Under the pieces are notes generated by a model, which was not told where the DNA came from, did no database searches, and was given only the letters and a program-made list of their open reading frames with translations. The position numbers were made by a program, and so were the translations under genes. Source: an uncultured Lachnospiraceae bacterium (GTDB lineage: Bacteria; Bacillota; Clostridia; Lachnospirales; Lachnospiraceae). From it: a stretch of DNA of 60,491 nt. Positions 41,540 through 48,962 of this stretch are shown here, in pieces (position 1 is the stretch's first letter; each line of letters begins with the position of its first letter). The stretch covers positions 1 to 60,491 of the forward strand of contig CARQVR010000013.1 of NCBI GenBank assembly GCA_949051815.1, written 5' to 3'.

Positions 41540-43651
41540 ATGAGCGAAGGATTCAATGTGGAAGAGATATTTGCGAAAAACGTGTTTACGCTCGGCAAGA
41601 TGCAGGAGCGTCTGACGAGAAACGCCTACAAGGAAGTCGTCAAAGTGATGAATGAGGGCGGGGAGCTGTCCATGAGCACCGCGAATATCGTTGCAAAGGC
41701 GATGAAGGACTGGGCGGTGGAGAACGGCGCGACCCATTATACGCACTGGTTCCAGCCGCTTACAGGCATTACGGCGGAAAAGCATGATGCTTTCGTGTCA
41801 CATCCGGACGAGATGGGTAAGATGCTTACGGAGTTTTCCGGCAAGGAGCTGATCAAGGGTGAGCCGGACGCGTCCTCTTTCCCTTCGGGAGGTTTAAGGG
41901 CGACTTTCGAGGCGAGAGGTTATACTGCGTGGGATATCACGTCCCCCGCGTTTTTGAAGGAATCCGGCTGTGGTACGATTCTGTGCATCCCCACCGCGTT
42001 CTGCTCCTATACGGGCGAGGCGCTGGATAAGAAGACGCCGCTTCTGCGCTCCATGGAGGCGCTGAGTGAGCAGGCGCTGCGTATTGTGCGGCTGTTTGGC
42101 AATACGGGGGCAACCAAAGTGACCGCCTCTGTGGGTCCTGAGCAGGAATACTTTCTGGTAGATAAAGACTTATATATGAAAAGAACAGACCTGATGTTTG
42201 CGGGACGCACCCTTTTCGGCGCACCGGCGCCCAAGGGGCAGGAGATGGAGGATCATTACTTCGGCGTGATCAGGGAGCGCGTGGGCGCGTACATGAAAGA
42301 CCTCAACGAGGAGCTGTGGAAACTGGGCGTGACGGCGAAGACCCAGCACAACGAGGTGGCGCCTGCACAGCATGAGCTTGCGCCGATTTATGAGACGGCA
42401 AACATCGCGGTAGACCACAACCAGATCGTGATGGAGACGATGAAACGGGTGGCTGTTAAACATAACATGCGTTGTTTATTGCATGAAAAGCCCTATGCGG
42501 GGGTAAACGGATCGGGTAAGCACGACAACTGGTCGATCACCACGGACAACGGCGTGAACCTGTTAGATCCCGGCGATACCCCCAACGAGAACGTGCAGTT
42601 TTTGCTCGTGCTTGCCTGCATTATGAGAGCGGTGGACATTCACGCGGATCTGCTGCGCCAGTCCGCATCCGATGTGGGAAACGACCACAGACTCGGCGCA
42701 AACGAGGCGCCACCGGCTATCATTTCCATTTTCCTCGGCGAGCAGCTTGAGGACGTGGTGACACAGTTGATCGAGACGGGAGAGGCGACTTCCGTCAAGG
42801 AGGGCGGAAAGCTTCTCACGGGCGTGAGCACCCTGCCTGATTTCCAGAAAGACGCAACCGACAGAAACAGAACCTCGCCCTTTGCCTTCACGGGCAACAA
42901 ATTTGAGTTCCGTATGGTAGGCTCGGCGGATTCCATCGCAAGCCCGAACACCACGCTGAACGCGATTGTGGCGGAGGCGTTCTGCGAGGCGGCCGACCTT
43001 CTGGAGAAGGCGGACAACAAGGAGCTGGCGATTCACGATCTGATCAAGAAATACATGACCGAACACCAGAGAATCATCTTCAACGGCAACGGCTACTCTG
43101 ACGAGTGGGTGGCGGAGGCCGAAAGGCGCGGCCTGCCGAACATCAAGTCCATGATCGAGGCGGCGGGCACACTGACCACCGACAAGGCGGTGAGGCTGTT
43201 TGAGAAGTTCCATATCTTCACAAAGGTGGAGCTGGAGTCCCGCGAGGAGATCATTTACGAGACTTACGCGAAATCCATTAACATAGAGGCGCTCACCATG
43301 ATCGACATGGCGGGCAAACAGATCATCCCTGCGGCGATCCGTTATACGAAGGTGCTTGCGGACACTGTGAACGCGGTGAAAGCGGCGGGCGCGGACGCGT
43401 CTACGCAGGAAGCGCTTCTGCGCAGCGCCGGCGGGAAACTGACGGCCATGCAGACGGCCCTTGAGAAACTGAAAAAGGCGGAGAAAGAGGCTTCCGTGAT
43501 GGAGGACGCGAAGGAGCAGGCGTTCTTCTATAAAGACACGGTCAGGGTGGCTATGGATGAGCTGCGGGCGCCGGCAGACGAGCTGGAAATGATCGTAGAT
43601 AAGGAATATTGGCCGATTCCGACCTACGGAGAGCTGATGTTTGAGATTTAA
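41540..43651 (+). CDS. glnN: Glutamine synthetase type III
   Basis: Type III glutamine synthetase (703 aa, the long family) makes glutamine from glutamate, ammonia and ATP. Recognisable segments are THYTHWFQPLTG near the N-terminus, the glutamate/metal site GPEQEYFLVD, and NEVAPAQHELAPIYE; then VDHNQIVMETMKRVA, FHEKP-like LLHEKPYAGVNGSGKHDNWS, and EFRMVGSADSIASPNT. The start at 41540 has GGAGGAG 5 nt upstream; ATG 41528 would overlap that site. It is preceded by a leader terminator. Confidence 0.97.
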   Translation: MSEGFNVEEIFAKNVFTLGKMQERLTRNAYKEVVKVMNEGGELSMSTANIVAKAMKDWAVENGATHYTHWFQPLTGITAEKHDAFVSHPDEMGKMLTEFSGKELIKGEPDASSFPSGGLRATFEARGYTAWDITSPAFLKESGCGTILCIPTAFCSYTGEALDKKTPLLRSMEALSEQALRIVRLFGNTGATKVTASVGPEQEYFLVDKDLYMKRTDLMFAGRTLFGAPAPKGQEMEDHYFGVIRERVGAYMKDLNEELWKLGVTAKTQHNEVAPAQHELAPIYETANIAVDHNQIVMETMKRVAVKHNMRCLLHEKPYAGVNGSGKHDNWSITTDNGVNLLDPGDTPNENVQFLLVLACIMRAVDIHADLLRQSASDVGNDHRLGANEAPPAIISIFLGEQLEDVVTQLIETGEATSVKEGGKLLTGVSTLPDFQKDATDRNRTSPFAFTGNKFEFRMVGSADSIASPNTTLNAIVAEAFCEAADLLEKADNKELAIHDLIKKYMTEHQRIIFNGNGYSDEWVAEAERRGLPNIKSMIEAAGTLTTDKAVRLFEKFHIFTKVELESREEIIYETYAKSINIEALTMIDMAGKQIIPAAIRYTKVLADTVNAVKAAGADASTQEALLRSAGGKLTAMQTALEKLKKAEKEASVMEDAKEQAFFYKDTVRVAMDELRAPADELEMIVDKEYWPIPTYGELMFEI

Positions 43652-43685
43652 TTTAAAAAATTTAAAAATTTTTAAAAAAAGTGGG

Positions 43686-43713
43686 AAAAAGGGCTTGCCA
43701 AACAGCCCTTTTT
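43686..43713 (+). terminator. Terminator of glnN
   Basis: AAAAAGGGCT (43686-43695) and AGCCCTTTTT (43704-43713) form a perfect 10-bp hairpin with an 8-nt loop. Its sequence also contains the -35 hexamer of the tRNA promoter. Confidence 0.9.
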
Positions 43714-43723
43714 CCGCTATAAT
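43695..43723 (+). promoter_or_regulatory. tRNA-Gln promoter overlapping the glnN terminator
   Basis: TTGCCA (43695-43700), 17 nt, TATAAT (43718-43723). The -35 lies in the loop of the glnN terminator hairpin. Transcription would begin about 43730. Confidence 0.8.
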
Positions 43724-43736
43724 CGTTAATTGTTGA

Positions 43737-43808
43737 TGGGCTATCGCCAAACGGTAAGGCAACGGACTCTGACTCCGTCATTTCAAGGTTCGAATCCTTG
43801 TAGCCCAG
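43737..43808 (+). tRNA. tRNA-Gln (anticodon CTG)
   Basis: A 72-nt cloverleaf: acceptor TGGGCTA (43737-43743) pairs with TAGCCCA (43801-43807), discriminator G. The D-arm is GCCAAACGGTAAGGC, the anticodon stem is ACGGA/TCCGT with loop CTCTGAC (anticodon CTG), and the T-arm is CAAGG-TTCGAAT-CCTTG. No CCA is encoded. A promoter and a terminator flank it, so it is a single-gene unit. Confidence 0.96.
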
Positions 43809-43812
43809 CTTG

Positions 43813-43847
43813 AAAACCCCGATGTGAATGGAGCATCGGGGTTTTTT
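43813..43847 (+). terminator. tRNA-Gln terminator
   Basis: CCCCGATG (43817-43824) pairs with CATCGGGG (43834-43841), with A4 before and T6 after. Confidence 0.92.
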
Positions 43848-43927
43848 GCAGTTTTATATTTACAGCAGGGTATTTTACGAATACGATGTTGTTATAAAGT
43901 TTCGTTACAGATGCAGGGGGAACAATC

Positions 43928-46900
43928 ATGGGATTTACGAATGAGAAATTGTGGGAAGTACTGGAGGAAAAAGTCAGGGAAGAAGATGCAGTTGTCCAAA
44001 AGGAGCGGCAGATTGGAAATGAATATTTGGCAGCGGTTAAGAAAATCTGCCAGTATGGTGTAGAACGGGCGGAAACCATTCGTGATACGTTTCCAATGTT
44101 TACACTGCATAATGAAACGCATATTTGTAATGTCATGCAGTTGATGACGTACCTGCTGGGAGATCATCTGGATCAACTGACAAGGGATGAGGCGGCAATG
44201 CTTATTATGTCCGCCTGCTGTCATGATATCGGGATGAGCTGTAGTGAGGAAGAAAAGGAAGAGCTGCTTGGCGATGCAGACAGATTAGATAAATATTTGG
44301 AAAATAACCACAGTGAATATGTAAAGGCTTACTCTTCGGGGAATACGGCTCCGGTTATGACTGACGATATGATTCAGAATTATCTTCGCAGCATTCATCA
44401 TGAACGGGTTATGGATCTTCTTTTTGCTAAGGAGTGGCCAAACGTGCTGGAGGGAAAGGCAGACAGAGAAAATCTGATAAGTGTCTGTCAGAGCCACGGA
44501 GAGAATATATCTTCTCTGGATGAAATGGAAACGACAGCAACGGTTGATCTTAAGTTCTGTGCAATATTACTGCGACTGGCGGATATATTGGATTTTGACA
44601 CAAGCAGGGCGCCGGAAGCGGTTTATAAATATAGCGGATTTCAAAAAGCAGATGACGCCAATACGCTGAAAAGCAAAGAAGAATGGGATAAACATCTGGC
44701 ATCCCGGGGATTTGACTTTTTACACATCAATAACCGTGTACATATGTATCCGCTGGATTACAGCGCAACCTGTAAATCCATGCAGGTGGAGCAGGCGGTC
44801 AATTGTTATCTTGACTGGGTTGATCAGGAGCTAAACAATTGCGGTAAGCTGTTAAAACGATTCGCGGGCAGATGGCAGGATTTTATTCTGCCGGGAAAAA
44901 TTAAGCGGAATATAAAATCCGAAGGATATGTTTCAGGACAATACCGGTTGTCACTGGACCAGGATAAAATATTGGAATTGTTCATTGGCAAGGACTTATA
45001 CAGCGACCCGGCCGTATTTGTGAGGGAGCTGATTCAGAATGCGATTGACGCCGTCCGCACAAGGGAGCAGTTAGACAAAAACTTACCGTCCGACTGGAAA
45101 GGGCAGATAAACATCCGGTGCTGGACGGATCAGGAGGGGTATCACTGGTTCCGGATTGAAGACAACGGAACAGGTATGACGGAAGACGTCATAATAAACT
45201 ATTTTTTGAAAATAGGGAGTTCCTATTATTCGTCAGACACATTTTTAAAATCAAAATTGCAGTGTAACGCGGACGCTGACTATATGCCGATCAGCAGGTT
45301 TGGCATAGGGATCTTATCCTGTTTTATGGGGGACGATCAGACCAATCAGGTAGAGGTCAGTACAAAGCACTTTAAAGAAGGGGCATCATTTTATCCGGCG
45401 CTGCGGTTAAGTATGCATGGGATAAACGGATATTTCTATTTGTCAGATAAAGACAAAAAACACATGCCGGGACCGATGAAGGGAGTGACAGAAAAAGAAA
45501 AGTCGCAATATCTGACACAGGCGGGTACGGTGATCGCGGTTCGCACCAATCTTTATCAGACAGGAAAATACAGAGGTTTTAAAGAGATTGTGGACAAATA
45601 CGTGGTTTATCCGCCCGTTGCGATCCACTATGATGGAGACGAGGGCTCCTGCGATTATCTGACAGAAGAAAATTTTATGGATGCGCTGGATGCAATCAAT
45701 CCGTCGGATCATTTAAACGAAAAGGGATTGCTGGAATTTGCGATTCCTGGGGAAAAATTAAACGAGTTATATACCTGGGCACCGGAAATTTCTTTCAAAA
45801 ATCCGCCGAAGCTGCTGTTAAAATGTACCTCGTTAAAGGACTATACAAGTATGCCATTTTTGAAGGGGGCAGTGCTGACAGCAAAAGTCGAGGGGAAACA
45901 TGCCCCTGTCAGGTTAAAATTGGGAAATATGTATGGGAAAGCAGAGGTGAGCGTCAGCTTATATGTAAATAAGGAAAGGGATAGACTGGGAATAAAAATT
46001 GGATTGATTTTTGATGATGCTTTTAAGGGGCTGATGGAGGCGTATGGGATTTCAGAAGAGAAATTGAATGAAAACACAGATAAAGTAAAAAAATTAATGG
46101 AAGAAAGCGTTTATTCCGGGATAAACGAAGGTGATGTCAAAACTTTAGAGGCATTTAAAGAGTTACAGAGGGAATGGACTTTTGATGTTTGTTCACTATC
46201 AGAATTTGAATGGTATGATAAATATTTCAAAAAAACGATAAGGAATACAGAATTATATAGTATCGCAGCCCACAATGGCATATTGTGCGGAGATGCCAAT
46301 TTCTTTTTCAGAAACGACAGACAGGAGAATCTTGCGACAATTATTTTGCTTAAAGATAAGTATCGACCGCAGATGGATGTGGCGCGTGATGGCGTGCGTG
46401 GCCTTACTCTGGAAATAGACAGTGAAATAGCCATAATTGGACGGAGACTTATGCGGCAGGGATTTGTGACAAATAGAATTTTGATAAGAAAAAGATGGAC
46501 AGATTATTCATTTATAGCAATGAAGGATTACTGCAATCTGTTACGTGAGAGAAGCGATCTGGCAAAACAACTGGTCTTTCACACAAGTGAGGGTGATCTC
46601 TCCAATGATAAGCTGGCGGATCAATTATTGCAGACAGAAAAAATAGGATATGAATCGTGTCCGTGGCTTGGGTTTGAACTATTTTGGAGGGAAGAAGATA
46701 GATTGTATAAGCGCTTGTGTGCGGCGTTTTTAAGAGAGAATTATATGCTGCAGATTAAATTTGCAGGTTGTGTAAGTGAAGTTGTTATCTCTAAACAGAC
46801 AAAGGAGATATCGGATGCCTATATGGACCTGTTTCCCGCACTCTTTTTCCTGCCAGAGATAAACGGTGATGTTGATATTTTAACGACTAAAGAAAATTAT

Positions 46901-47137
46901 AGGCGTTACGGCTGTAATGAGTATCACAGGCTATCGCAATTTATACTGAAAAACGGAATGGAATTAAAGAAACGTGTTCCTGGGATTTTTAGGGAGTTAT
47001 TGCGGGTTTTGGCCGAGAAGGAGGGGGACGAACTGATAGATGGCGTTAACGGTTTGTTGGAAAGCTTAAGAAAGTTTCCGGGAGGGCTGTTTGCGGTTTC
47101 GGATGAACTTTTTATTTCGGAGAAAGATTTGGTTTGA
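43928..47137 (+). CDS. HD domain-Hsp90-like (GHKL) ATPase fusion protein
   Basis: Protein of 1069 aa. The N-terminal domain (about 50-225) carries a full HD-type metal set: H65 (NETHICNV), H99-D100 (CCHDIG), H157/H158 (SIHHERV), H190 (CQSHGE) and D219 (LRLADILDFD). A GHKL/Hsp90-like ATPase fold follows (about 340-480) with N-box E367/N371 (FVRELIQNAIDAV), DNGTGM (412-417) and FGIGILS (458-464). The remaining 590 residues resemble a divergent Hsp90 middle/C-terminal region, but I cannot place them. By eye the gene is AT-richer than its neighbours, suggesting transfer, and it lies next to tRNA-Gln. HD plus Hsp90-like ATPase suggests an ATP-gated nucleotide or nucleic-acid hydrolase, possibly in defence or stress; this is inference. 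GCAGGGGG lies upstream of ATG 43928. Confidence 0.85.
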   Translation: MGFTNEKLWEVLEEKVREEDAVVQKERQIGNEYLAAVKKICQYGVERAETIRDTFPMFTLHNETHICNVMQLMTYLLGDHLDQLTRDEAAMLIMSACCHDIGMSCSEEEKEELLGDADRLDKYLENNHSEYVKAYSSGNTAPVMTDDMIQNYLRSIHHERVMDLLFAKEWPNVLEGKADRENLISVCQSHGENISSLDEMETTATVDLKFCAILLRLADILDFDTSRAPEAVYKYSGFQKADDANTLKSKEEWDKHLASRGFDFLHINNRVHMYPLDYSATCKSMQVEQAVNCYLDWVDQELNNCGKLLKRFAGRWQDFILPGKIKRNIKSEGYVSGQYRLSLDQDKILELFIGKDLYSDPAVFVRELIQNAIDAVRTREQLDKNLPSDWKGQINIRCWTDQEGYHWFRIEDNGTGMTEDVIINYFLKIGSSYYSSDTFLKSKLQCNADADYMPISRFGIGILSCFMGDDQTNQVEVSTKHFKEGASFYPALRLSMHGINGYFYLSDKDKKHMPGPMKGVTEKEKSQYLTQAGTVIAVRTNLYQTGKYRGFKEIVDKYVVYPPVAIHYDGDEGSCDYLTEENFMDALDAINPSDHLNEKGLLEFAIPGEKLNELYTWAPEISFKNPPKLLLKCTSLKDYTSMPFLKGAVLTAKVEGKHAPVRLKLGNMYGKAEVSVSLYVNKERDRLGIKIGLIFDDAFKGLMEAYGISEEKLNENTDKVKKLMEESVYSGINEGDVKTLEAFKELQREWTFDVCSLSEFEWYDKYFKKTIRNTELYSIAAHNGILCGDANFFFRNDRQENLATIILLKDKYRPQMDVARDGVRGLTLEIDSEIAIIGRRLMRQGFVTNRILIRKRWTDYSFIAMKDYCNLLRERSDLAKQLVFHTSEGDLSNDKLADQLLQTEKIGYESCPWLGFELFWREEDRLYKRLCAAFLRENYMLQIKFAGCVSEVVISKQTKEISDAYMDLFPALFFLPEINGDVDILTTKENYRRYGCNEYHRLSQFILKNGMELKKRVPGIFRELLRVLAEKEGDELIDGVNGLLESLRKFPGGLFAVSDELFISEKDLV

Positions 47138-47154
47138 TACGGGCGTTTATTTCA

Positions 47155-47183
47155 TTGTTTTTGGCATAAAAACTTTATATAAT
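47155..47183 (+). promoter_or_regulatory. Promoter of the LytTR regulator gene
   Basis: TTGTTT (47155-47160), 17 nt, TATAAT (47178-47183). The predicted start site (about 47190) is only a few bases before ATG 47193, implying a leaderless or nearly leaderless mRNA. Confidence 0.65.
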
Positions 47184-47192
47184 AGTGTGGAA

Positions 47193-47930
47193 ATGATAAA
47201 AATAGCCATCATCGAGGACGAACAATCACATACGGAGCTGCTTTCGGCGTATCTGCGCTCATGGGGCGGGGCACATGGACAGAAGGTCTCGATACGGGAG
47301 TTTGTGAGCGCGGAAGGGTTTCTCTTTGTCTGGGAGGAGACGAATGATTTTGATATACTCTTCGTGGACATTCAGATGGGGGAAATGAACGGCGTCGAGA
47401 TGGCGGAGAAGGTGAGAGAGAAGGACGGGGAAATCGCCATTGTATTTACCACAGGCATCACGGATTATATGGGATGCGGTTACGAAGTGGCGGCGCTCCA
47501 CTATCTGCTGAAACCGATCAGCATGGAGAAGGTCGGCCTGTGTATGGATAAGGTGATGCAGCGAAGACGCAAAGAAGCCTTCGTGCTGGTACACGGGAAA
47601 GAGGAGACGATGAAACTGGCCGTCAGCCATATCTCTTATGTCGAGGCGAGGGGACACGGCTGTGTGGTGGAAATATACACCGGGCCAGGGGGATGCAGGC
47701 AGACAGAAATTACAGAGAGCATTTCCGGGATGGCGCGGCAGTTACAGGCGCACGGCTTTATCAGGTGCCACCGCTCCTATCTGTGCCGCACGGAAAGCAT
47801 CCGCCGGATCGGAAAGACAGAACTGATAATGGACAGTGGGAGTGTGATTCCGGTAAGCAGGCGGATGTATGCGGAGGTGAACCGTGCGTTTATCGCACAT
47901 TTTTGCCGAATCCGGGAAGGCGGGGTGTAG
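47193..47930 (+). CDS. LytTR family response regulator
   Basis: Two-domain regulator (245 aa). The receiver domain (about 1-120) has the acidic pair E8-D9, phosphoacceptor D59 in LFVDIQM, and the TTGITDY and LKPIS positions. The LytTR DNA-binding domain (about 140-240) contains ISYVEARGHG, GFIRCHRSYLC and IPVSRRM. The start at 47193 (MIKIAIIEDE) is chosen by homology; upstream in-frame codons overlap the previous gene. There is no convincing Shine-Dalgarno site. Together with the following kinase it forms an AgrA/AgrC-like pair, next to ABC exporters. Confidence 0.93.
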   Translation: MIKIAIIEDEQSHTELLSAYLRSWGGAHGQKVSIREFVSAEGFLFVWEETNDFDILFVDIQMGEMNGVEMAEKVREKDGEIAIVFTTGITDYMGCGYEVAALHYLLKPISMEKVGLCMDKVMQRRRKEAFVLVHGKEETMKLAVSHISYVEARGHGCVVEIYTGPGGCRQTEITESISGMARQLQAHGFIRCHRSYLCRTESIRRIGKTELIMDSGSVIPVSRRMYAEVNRAFIAHFCRIREGGV

Positions 47931-47971
47931 CCGGACGGGAAGCGGCGGGGTATGGTACAGAAGGAGAGAAG

Positions 47972-48043
47972 ATGGGATTTGCGCTGCCACACCGCGCAAA
48001 CCTTTCGGAACGGAGTGTAATATGGCACAGGAAATACCGGTGA
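47972..48043 (+). CDS. Possible 23-residue peptide overlapping the kinase start
   Basis: AAGGAGAGAAG followed by ATG 47972 opens a 23-codon frame with the best ribosome site in the interval. It reads MGFALPHRANLSERSVIWHRKYR and overlaps the kinase start (48022) by 22 nt. It has no cysteine, so it does not resemble AgrD. It could be a leader for translational coupling or a signal peptide for the system; it may also be chance. Confidence 0.3.
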   Translation: MGFALPHRANLSERSVIWHRKYR

Positions 48044-48771
48044 TATGGATAGTTGCGGTCATTGCTGCTGTGGCTGCGCTTGCGGCAGCGGCGGCCGTTC
48101 TGCGTCATATGGTCGGCCTTCTGGTGGACAGGCGCACGCTCCGTTATCAGAGCGACCTGCTGCAAAAGCACTGTGAAGAGGTGCAGAATATGTATCGTCA
48201 GACGAGAGGATGGCGGCATGACTACCACAACCACATACAGACCATGAAGGCGCACCTTGCAATGGGCAGGCTGGAGGAGCTGGAGGCTTATCTGAACGAA
48301 CTGGATCAGGATCTGACTGCGGTGGACACAGTGATTAAGACGGGAAACGTGATGGTGGACGCCATACTGAACAGCAAGATTTCGGTAGCCGCATCCAGGG
48401 GAATCGCGGTGGAGGCGAAGGCAGTGGTGCCTGAAAAGCTGGACACCGCCCTGTCCGAGGTGGATGTCTGCCTGATCATTGGAAATCTGATGGACAACGC
48501 CATAGAGGCATGTATGAAGATACGGCAGGAGGGACAGCGTTTTATCCGCGTCTACGTGGACATTCTGAAAGGGCAGCTCTATATTTATATCATCAACGCG
48601 GTTGGCGGCAGCCCGAAAAGGGCAGGCGGCGTTTATCTGTCCGAAAAGAACACGGACAGTCACGGCTTTGGGCTTATGCGTGTCGATAAGGTGGTGGATA
48701 AGTACCACGGTTTTCTGGACAGACAGCATGAGGAGGGCGTGTTTGCCACGGAGATTATGCTGCCCTTGTGA
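48022..48771 (+). CDS. GHKL sensor histidine kinase (AgrC-like C-terminal, short sensor)
   Basis: Kinase of 249 aa with one N-terminal membrane segment (about 5-30) and a coiled linker. The phosphoacceptor block RHDYHNHIQTMKAH (H66) is followed by a GHKL ATPase domain (NLMDNAIEAC N-box, SHGFGLMRV G-box). AgrC-type kinases usually have a 5-7-helix sensor, which is absent here, so signal detection must use this single helix, the cytoplasm, or a partner. ATG 48022 is preferred because GGAG lies 7 nt upstream; a longer in-frame start at 47884 would overlap the regulator gene by 47 bp. Confidence 0.88.
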   Translation: MAQEIPVIWIVAVIAAVAALAAAAAVLRHMVGLLVDRRTLRYQSDLLQKHCEEVQNMYRQTRGWRHDYHNHIQTMKAHLAMGRLEELEAYLNELDQDLTAVDTVIKTGNVMVDAILNSKISVAASRGIAVEAKAVVPEKLDTALSEVDVCLIIGNLMDNAIEACMKIRQEGQRFIRVYVDILKGQLYIYIINAVGGSPKRAGGVYLSEKNTDSHGFGLMRVDKVVDKYHGFLDRQHEEGVFATEIMLPL

Positions 48772-48784
48772 ATCGGAGAATGCC

Positions 48785-48880
48785 ATGCCGCTTTTCACAC
48801 CGCGCCCCATACCCCGCACCTGCCATATGGTGTGGATGCCATTCGTGCACGAGCATGACCGCTCGTGCTTATTTTTTTAG
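48785..48880 (+). CDS. Possible 31-residue Cys-containing peptide between kinase and exporters
   Basis: ATG 48785, with GGAG 6 nt upstream, opens a 31-residue frame (MPLFTPRPIPRTCHMVW... ending RSCLFF). Its stop lies at the end of the terminator T-tract. Two cysteines and a position between a LytTR/GHKL pair and ABC exporters would suit a secreted signal peptide. However, the C-terminal codons are the terminator hairpin itself, so it may be chance. Confidence 0.25.
   Translation: MPLFTPRPIPRTCHMVWMPFVHEHDRSCLFF
48847..48878 (+). terminator. Terminator after the kinase gene
   Basis: GCACGAGC (48847-48854) and GCTCGTGC (48861-48868), loop ATGACC, followed by TTATTTTTTT. A TGCTATCAT extended -10 (48895-48903) downstream may start the ABC transporter transcript. 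Confidence 0.92.
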
Positions 48881-48962
48881 AAAGAAATCCGTTGTGCTAT
48901 CATATCTGTGGGAAGAATAGCTGCGGGACGGCCGTTACGCAGGACACGGGGAAGAAGGAAAC

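Noticed and set aside
41446..41540. T-box or known riboswitch before glnN
   Set aside because: The leader before the terminator is only about 30 nt, too short for a T-box or a two-hairpin ANTAR motif that I could recognise.
42563..43762. Minus-strand frame of 399 codons opposite glnN and tRNA-Gln
   Set aside because: It runs antisense through glnN and into the tRNA gene; no family features.
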